This document shows positions 22,059 through 26,653 of a DNA stretch of 26,653 nt, in pieces; the first letter of the stretch is position 1; the number at the start of each line of letters is the position of its first letter. Origin of the DNA: DASZMX01 sp035551475 (lineage in GTDB: Bacteria > Verrucomicrobiota > Verrucomicrobiia > Limisphaerales > Palsa-1400); the NCBI GenBank assembly GCA_035551475.1, contig DASZMX010000064.1, positions 1 through 26,653 of the forward strand. The letters are read 5' to 3'. The notes under the pieces were generated by a model that was not told the origin of the DNA, made no database searches, and was given only the letters and a program-made list of their open reading frames with translations. Made by a program: the position numbers and the translations under genes.

Positions 22059-25000
22059 TTTAATTCGGCTAAAGCGGTGACGGCCTCAAGGTCGTGGGTT
22101 TCAGGCAGCGCCACGTCCCGCGCCGGAGCGCGCCGGTGCATGAGGCTAAAAACAACCGGCACAAAAAACAAGGTGGCGACGGTGGCAAAAATCAGGCCGC
22201 CAATCACCGCGCGGGCGAGCGGCGCGTTTTGTTCGCCGCCTTCCCCGAGCGCCAGACTCATCGGCAACATGCCGATGACCATGGCCAGCGCGGTCATCAA
22301 GACGGGCCGCAAACGGCCCGCGCCGGCATGCAGCGCCGCTTCCAGCGGACGCATGCCCTTGTCCAAGTTCAAACGGGCAAAAGTGACGACCAGCACAGAG
22401 TTGGCCGTGGCGACGCCGAGGCACATGATGGCGCCCATGAGCGCGGGCACGCTCATGGTGGTAAACGTCAAGAACAAACCCCACATCACGCCCGCCAACG
22501 CCCCGGGCAGGGCGGTGATGATGATGAACGGATCGAGCCAGCTTTGAAAATTCACGACCAGCAGGAGATAAATCAACACGATGGCGCCGACCATGCCGAG
22601 CCCCAACCCGATGTAACTGGAATGCATGGTGGTGGCCTGGCCGCGCAGTTTCAAAAAGCTGCCGCGCGGCAGTTCCTTGCGGGCCTGCGCCATGAGCGGC
22701 TCGAGATCATGCAGCACGCCGCCGAGATCGCGCCCGCTGACATTGCCGAAAACGTCGATCACCTGGACTTCATCATAATGCGAAACGGCCGGAACGCCAT
22801 TGGTGCGGAGCATCGTGGCGACGTTGGCCAGAATCTGGGAATTCCCCTGCCCCGGCTGGCCCGCGCTGACGGGAAGCGTGTCGAGGGCCTGCACGGAATC
22901 CAGCACGCGCTCCGGCGCGCGCGTATTGATCAAGTATTGAATGCCCAACTCCGGATTGAGCCAGTACGCGGGCGAAACCTGGCCGCTGCCGCTCACACTC
23001 AACAAAAGCTGATTGGCCACATCCGATTCGCTCAAGCCCATTTCCGCGGCTTTCGTGCGATCAACTGAAAAAAGCATTTTCGGCAAATCGGCGGGCTGCT
23101 GCACGCGAATGTCCACCGCGCCGGGAATCGCGCGCATCCTTTCCACCAACCGCGCCGCGACTTCGCGGTTCTTCACCTGATTGCGCCCCGTGATTTGGAT
23201 ATCGAGCGGAGCCGGGATGCCGAAATTGAGCGTCTGGCTCACGATGTCGGCGGGCAGGAAATAAAACAGGTTGCCCGGGAATTCCTTGTTCAACGCGAAG
23301 CGCAGGTCGCGCACGTAATTATCCGTGGGCGGATGGCCCGGCTGCAAGGAGATCAAGATATCGGCGTCGCCGGTGCCGATGAGCCCGTTATTGCTATAGC
23401 TGGTGCTGATGCCGGAATTGGGAATGCCGATATTGTCAAGTATGCCCTCCACATAGCGCGCCGGGATGCGGCGGCGAATGGAAGCCTCGATTTCATCGAC
23501 CAGGCGCGCCGTTTCCTCCACGCGCGTGCCGCTGCGGGCGCGGACGTGCAGGCGGATATGGCCGGCGTCCACGTTCGGGAAAAAGTCCTGCCCGAGCAAT
23601 GGCAGCAGCAGCCACGAAGCGCCGCAGAGGGCCAGAAAACCCACGGCGAACCAGGCGCGTTGCGCCAGGGCGCCCGCGAGCAGGCAGGTGTACCGTTCGC
23701 GCAATCGTTCAAAGCGCTTCTCAAAGCCCGATTGCAATGCCGCGAAGGGCCGCATCCAAGGCGATAATTTGCGGTCGCAACCATGCTGCTCATGCTCTTC
23801 GTAATAATTGTAGTTTTGGTAAAACCACATCACGAGCGTCGGGATCAGCGTGCGGGAAAGCACATAGCTGGCGAGCATCGCGAACACCACCGCCTCCGCC
23901 AGCGGCACGAAAAGATAACGCCCCACCCCGGTCAAAAGAAACATCGGGACAAAGACAATGCAGATGCACAACGTCGAAACAAACGCCGGCAACGCGATTT
24001 CCTGCGCGCCATCCAGAATCGCCTGCTTGAGCGGCTTGCCGAGCGCCATTTGGCGGTGCACGTTTTCAATTTCCACCGTGGCGTCATCCACCAGAATGCC
24101 CACCGCGAGCGCCAAGCCGCCCAGAGTCATCAAATTGATCGTCTCCCCCAGCGCGCTCAAAACCGCCAGCGAACTGAGAACCGACAGCGGAATGGAGAGC
24201 GCGATGATAAACGTGCTCCGCCAGGAACCGATGAAGAGAAGAATCATCACCGCCGTCAAGGCCGCGGCCACCAATCCTTCCTTCAAAACGTCGCGAATGG
24301 CGGCGCGCACGAACAGGGATTGATCGGCAAATTCGCGCACCTGCATTTCCGGCGGAATTTGCGTGAGGAGCGGCGGCAGCGCGGCTTTAATGCCTTTGAC
24401 AATGTCCAGGGTGGAAGCGGCGCCGCCTTTCATCACGGTCAAGAGCGATCCACGGATGCCATCGCGCCGCACTACATTTTGCTGCGGGGCGAATCCATCA
24501 CGAACCTGCGCGACGTCGCGCACGTAAATGGTCGCGCCGTTGATGGTTTTGATGGGGAGATCGTTCAATTCCGTCAGCACGCGCGGGGCGCTGTTGACTT
24601 CCAAATCGTATTCGGTGGAGCCGATCTTGGCCGTGCCGCCGGGCAGAATTAAATTCTGGCGGCTGATGGCATCCACGACATCGGTGGGTTTAAGGCTCTT
24701 GGCCTTCAACGCCGAAAGATCAAGATCGACGGACACCAACCGGGTGCGTCCGCCATAAGGCCACGGCATGACGGCCCCTTTCACCGTGGAGAGACCCACG
24801 CGAATTTGGTTGAGCGTGATATCGTAGATGGCCTGCTCGGGGAGCGTGCGGCTCGTGATGCTATATTGCAAAATCGGCACGGTGGAGGCGTTGTAACGAA
24901 TGATGAGCGGCGGCGTCTGGCCGGGGGGCATTTGCTTGAGAACGGTCTGCGCCACCGCAGTGACCTGCGCGACGCCCGCATCCACCGAGGCCCCCGGCTG

Positions 25001-25288
25001 CAAGAAAACCTTGATGATCCCCACTCCATTGTAGGAAGTGGATTCGATATGTTCCACGTCATTGACCGTGGCCGTCATGGCGCGCTCATGAATCCAGACG
25101 AGGCGCTGCTCGATGTTCTGGGCGTCCAGGCCGGAATATTGCCAAATGACGCTGATCACCGGAATATCGATGGCCGGAAAAATGTCCGTCGGGGTGCGCA
25201 ATAAAATAAACGGCGTCAGCAAAAGCAACGCAATCGCGCAGACCACAAACGTATAGGGGCGCCGCAGGGCTAGGGCGACAATCCACAT
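22055..25288 (-). CDS. RND-family efflux transporter permease (AcrB/HAE-like)
   Basis: This is a 1077-residue inner-membrane RND pump with two 6-helix halves and two large periplasmic loops. The start at 25288 gives MWIVALALRRPYTFVVCAIALL, the usual N-terminus; the frame continues 40 codons upstream through likely non-coding sequence. The porter loop opens TPTDIFPAIDIPVISVIWQYSGLDA. In TM4, LALAVGILVDDATVEIENVHR holds the proton-relay pair Asp401/Asp402. In TM10, where AcrB has Lys940 in AKNAILIVEFA, this protein reads TANSVLVVTFA, so the lysine is replaced (about Ala962). This variant occurs in a recognisable subfamily of environmental RND pumps. It leads an operon with its adaptor, hisF and DUF486. 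Substrate (drug, lipid or other) cannot be called. Confidence 0.95.
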   Translation of the reverse strand: MWIVALALRRPYTFVVCAIALLLLTPFILLRTPTDIFPAIDIPVISVIWQYSGLDAQNIEQRLVWIHERAMTATVNDVEHIESTSYNGVGIIKVFLQPGASVDAGVAQVTAVAQTVLKQMPPGQTPPLIIRYNASTVPILQYSITSRTLPEQAIYDITLNQIRVGLSTVKGAVMPWPYGGRTRLVSVDLDLSALKAKSLKPTDVVDAISRQNLILPGGTAKIGSTEYDLEVNSAPRVLTELNDLPIKTINGATIYVRDVAQVRDGFAPQQNVVRRDGIRGSLLTVMKGGAASTLDIVKGIKAALPPLLTQIPPEMQVREFADQSLFVRAAIRDVLKEGLVAAALTAVMILLFIGSWRSTFIIALSIPLSVLSSLAVLSALGETINLMTLGGLALAVGILVDDATVEIENVHRQMALGKPLKQAILDGAQEIALPAFVSTLCICIVFVPMFLLTGVGRYLFVPLAEAVVFAMLASYVLSRTLIPTLVMWFYQNYNYYEEHEQHGCDRKLSPWMRPFAALQSGFEKRFERLRERYTCLLAGALAQRAWFAVGFLALCGASWLLLPLLGQDFFPNVDAGHIRLHVRARSGTRVEETARLVDEIEASIRRRIPARYVEGILDNIGIPNSGISTSYSNNGLIGTGDADILISLQPGHPPTDNYVRDLRFALNKEFPGNLFYFLPADIVSQTLNFGIPAPLDIQITGRNQVKNREVAARLVERMRAIPGAVDIRVQQPADLPKMLFSVDRTKAAEMGLSESDVANQLLLSVSGSGQVSPAYWLNPELGIQYLINTRAPERVLDSVQALDTLPVSAGQPGQGNSQILANVATMLRTNGVPAVSHYDEVQVIDVFGNVSGRDLGGVLHDLEPLMAQARKELPRGSFLKLRGQATTMHSSYIGLGLGMVGAIVLIYLLLVVNFQSWLDPFIIITALPGALAGVMWGLFLTFTTMSVPALMGAIMCLGVATANSVLVVTFARLNLDKGMRPLEAALHAGAGRLRPVLMTALAMVIGMLPMSLALGEGGEQNAPLARAVIGGLIFATVATLFFVPVVFSLMHRRAPARDVALPETHDLEAVTALAELK

Positions 25289-25315
25289 ACTTTGGAAATT
25301 TGAGCTATTTTCATG

Positions 25316-25458
25316 TAAAGACCGCGTTCCACCGCTCGAAAGTACCTGCCCGCCCGATGGCGTGCTAATACTTCTTGGGCGCGCCCATTGATAGGCCAAA
25401 CCTATCACCCCGCATCCTGCGGGTCAAAATCTGCTTGTGCCGCAACGCGCGGTCTTTA
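25316..25458. repeat. Intergenic block bounded by an 11-bp inverted repeat
   Basis: TAAAGACCGCG at 25316-25326 is repeated exactly, inverted, as CGCGGTCTTTA at 25448-25458, enclosing 121 bases. It lies in the 211-base space between the divergent efflux operon and the M61 peptidase gene. Inside are two adjacent short hairpins. The block could be a structured leader, an operator region or a small terminal-inverted-repeat element with TA ends. Nothing else is visible in this intergenic space, and no clear promoter boxes were identified. Confidence 0.45.
25389..25407. promoter_or_regulatory. 19-bp palindrome, candidate operator
   Basis: TGATAGG at 25389-25395 and CCTATCA at 25401-25407 form a perfect 7-bp inverted repeat with a 5-base spacer. 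It lies between the divergent RND pump and peptidase genes and could bind a dimeric repressor controlling the pump. A second hairpin, CCCGCA/TGCGGG at 25409-25423, lies directly beside it. No regulator gene for the pump lies adjacent, so this is only a candidate. Confidence 0.4.
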
Positions 25459-25499
25459 GACTGCCGCCCGTTCAACCTATTCAGCGACATTTCTGCAAC

Positions 25500-26653
25500 A
25501 TGATGAGCCGACGACTCTTTTGGATCGGATTGGCCGCCTGGCCCATGCTGGCCTTCGCCCAAAACAGTGCGCCGCTGGCGCAAGCCAGGATCGACGGCAT
25601 CCCGGCCGCGCGCGACGTCAATTATCCGGGCGTCATCATCGAAAAGGTGGACGCCACAGACCATGTGCGCGGCATTTTTCGCGTCCATGAGACGATCCCG
25701 GCGTCGCCCGGCGCGTTGACGCTGCTGTATCCGAAATGGCTGCCCGGAAACCACACCGACAGCGGGCCGATTGCGGAGTTGGCGGGGTTAAAATTCACCG
25801 TCGGCGGTCGCCCGATTCATTGGCGGCGCGATGTGACCGATGTGTTTGCGTTTCACCTGGACATGCCCGCCGGCGCTTCGCAAGTGGAGGCGGAATTTCA
25901 GTTTCTCGCGCCCACCGACCCGGCGCAAGGTCGCGTCGTGACCACCCCGGACATGCTCAATCTCGAATGGAACGCGGTGTCACTTTATCCCGCCGGCTAT
26001 TATGTGCGGCGAATCAACGTGCAGGCGTCCGTGACCTTGCCGCCCGGCTGGAAGGCGGCGACCGCGCTGGAAGTCGCGCGGCAGGAGGGATCAACGCTTT
26101 ATTTCAAAGAAGCCAATTTTGACACGCTCGTGGACAGCCCCATTTTCGCGGGCGCGCACACGCGCGTGGAAACGCTCGCGCCCGGCGTGACGCTCCATGT
26201 CATGGCCGACCAACCGGAGCAACTGGCCGCGACCCCGGAACAGATTGAATTATATCGCAACCTCGTCGCGCAAGCCGTGAAGCTTTTCGGGGCGCAGCAT
26301 TACGATCATTACGATTTCCTCCTCGCGTTGAGCGGGCGTCAAGGTCCGATTGGGCTTGAACATCATCGCAGCTCCGAGAATAGCGTCGGCGCCAATTATT
26401 TTACGGAATGGAGCGACAACCGGCCGCGACGCGAATTGTTGGCGCACGAATTCACCCACAGTTGGAACGGCAAATTCCGTCGGCCGGCCGACCTTTGGAC
26501 GCCGGATTTTCGCGCGCCCATGGGGGACAGCCTCCTTTGGGTTTACGAGGGACAAACGCAATTTTGGGGCTATGTGCTGTCGGCTCGCGCGGGGTTGCTT
26601 TCAAAAGAAGAAACGCTAGGGGCGCTTGCGAGCATTGCGGCCCGTCTCGACAC
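25500..26653 (+). CDS. M61-family peptidase, 3'-truncated by the window
   Basis: This is the N-terminal 384 codons of a glycyl-aminopeptidase-like M61 metalloprotease. Tandem ATGs at 25500 and 25503 precede a signal peptide (RRLFWIGLAAWPMLAFA before QNS), so it is exported. An N-terminal beta-domain follows (LLYPKWLPGNHTDSGPIAELAGL, typical of M61), then LVDSPIFAGAHTR, GLEHHRSSENSVGANYF and the zinc motif HEFTH at residues 316-320 within HEFTHSWNGKFRRPADLWTPDF. The downstream LLWVYEGQTQFWGYVLSARAG supplies the third ligand, Glu. The C-terminal remainder, usually including a PDZ-like domain, lies beyond the window. It is divergent from the efflux operon. Confidence 0.93.
   Translation, partial: MMSRRLFWIGLAAWPMLAFAQNSAPLAQARIDGIPAARDVNYPGVIIEKVDATDHVRGIFRVHETIPASPGALTLLYPKWLPGNHTDSGPIAELAGLKFTVGGRPIHWRRDVTDVFAFHLDMPAGASQVEAEFQFLAPTDPAQGRVVTTPDMLNLEWNAVSLYPAGYYVRRINVQASVTLPPGWKAATALEVARQEGSTLYFKEANFDTLVDSPIFAGAHTRVETLAPGVTLHVMADQPEQLAATPEQIELYRNLVAQAVKLFGAQHYDHYDFLLALSGRQGPIGLEHHRSSENSVGANYFTEWSDNRPRRELLAHEFTHSWNGKFRRPADLWTPDFRAPMGDSLLWVYEGQTQFWGYVLSARAGLLSKEETLGALASIAARLD

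Noticed and set aside
1..26653. Transposases, phage genes, tRNA or rRNA genes and CRISPR arrays
   Set aside because: None was seen on either strand by reading; no cloverleaf-like tRNA sequences, rRNA signatures or regular repeat-spacer structures were found.

Overview
The window is a dense, GC-rich stretch of chromosome from a flagellated Gram-negative (two-membrane) bacterium. Evidence for the cell type is the MlaEFD lipid transporter, an OpgG/OpgH glucan pathway, an RND efflux pump with its periplasmic adaptor, and two flagellins with a FliD cap protein. Protein wording (HisF, the YacL-like PIN/TRAM protein, the DUF486 protein, a GlcD-type oxidase, a Gly-rich RRM protein) is most consistent with Verrucomicrobiota, probably an environmental member near the former subdivision 3. 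That placement is inference from sequence feel, not a computed phylogeny. I see no rRNA, tRNA, CRISPR array, transposase or phage gene. No gene-free stretch exceeds about 275 bases.

Layout. (1) 140-1186 (-) is an AraC-type regulator, divergent from and overlapping the start of a tightly packed + strand operon at 1158-7270: family-9 glycosyltransferase, MlaE, MlaF, MlaD, membrane PIN/TRAM protein, DUF2007 protein, GlcD-like FAD oxidase. (2) 7291-8591 (-) holds a Gly-rich RRM RNA-binding protein with a textbook UUCG-loop terminator, and RsmI. (3) thrH (+) follows at 8653. (4) 9310-14594 (+) is a flagellar filament block: two tandem paralogous flagellins, each with a sigma-28 promoter and a ~135-nt structured leader, then fliD, a 213-residue unknown protein and a lipoprotein. 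(5) 14677-18931 (+) is opgG, an unknown tail-anchored membrane protein, and opgH. (6) Convergent on the minus strand, read 25288 to 18938: RND pump, adaptor, HisF, DUF486 membrane protein and a zinc-ribbon membrane protein. (7) 25500 to the end (+) is a 3'-truncated M61 peptidase.

The most notable observation is the pair of flagellin leaders. Both have sigma-28 promoters with exact 11-nt spacing. Both then fold by eye into the same series of hairpins, with compensatory base changes between the two copies. In each, one hairpin presents a perfect 10/10 match to the CsrA core consensus ACARGGAUGU in stem-loop form, and a second GGA lies in the loop of a small hairpin over the ribosome-binding region. 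This predicts CsrA-type translational control of flagellin in this lineage, resembling the Bacillus hag leader but with two additional conserved upstream hairpins of unknown role. The second notable point is the opgG-X-opgH arrangement, with an unrecognised tail-anchored protein translationally coupled between the two glucan genes and an OpgH lacking the long cytosolic N-terminus of the E. coli protein.
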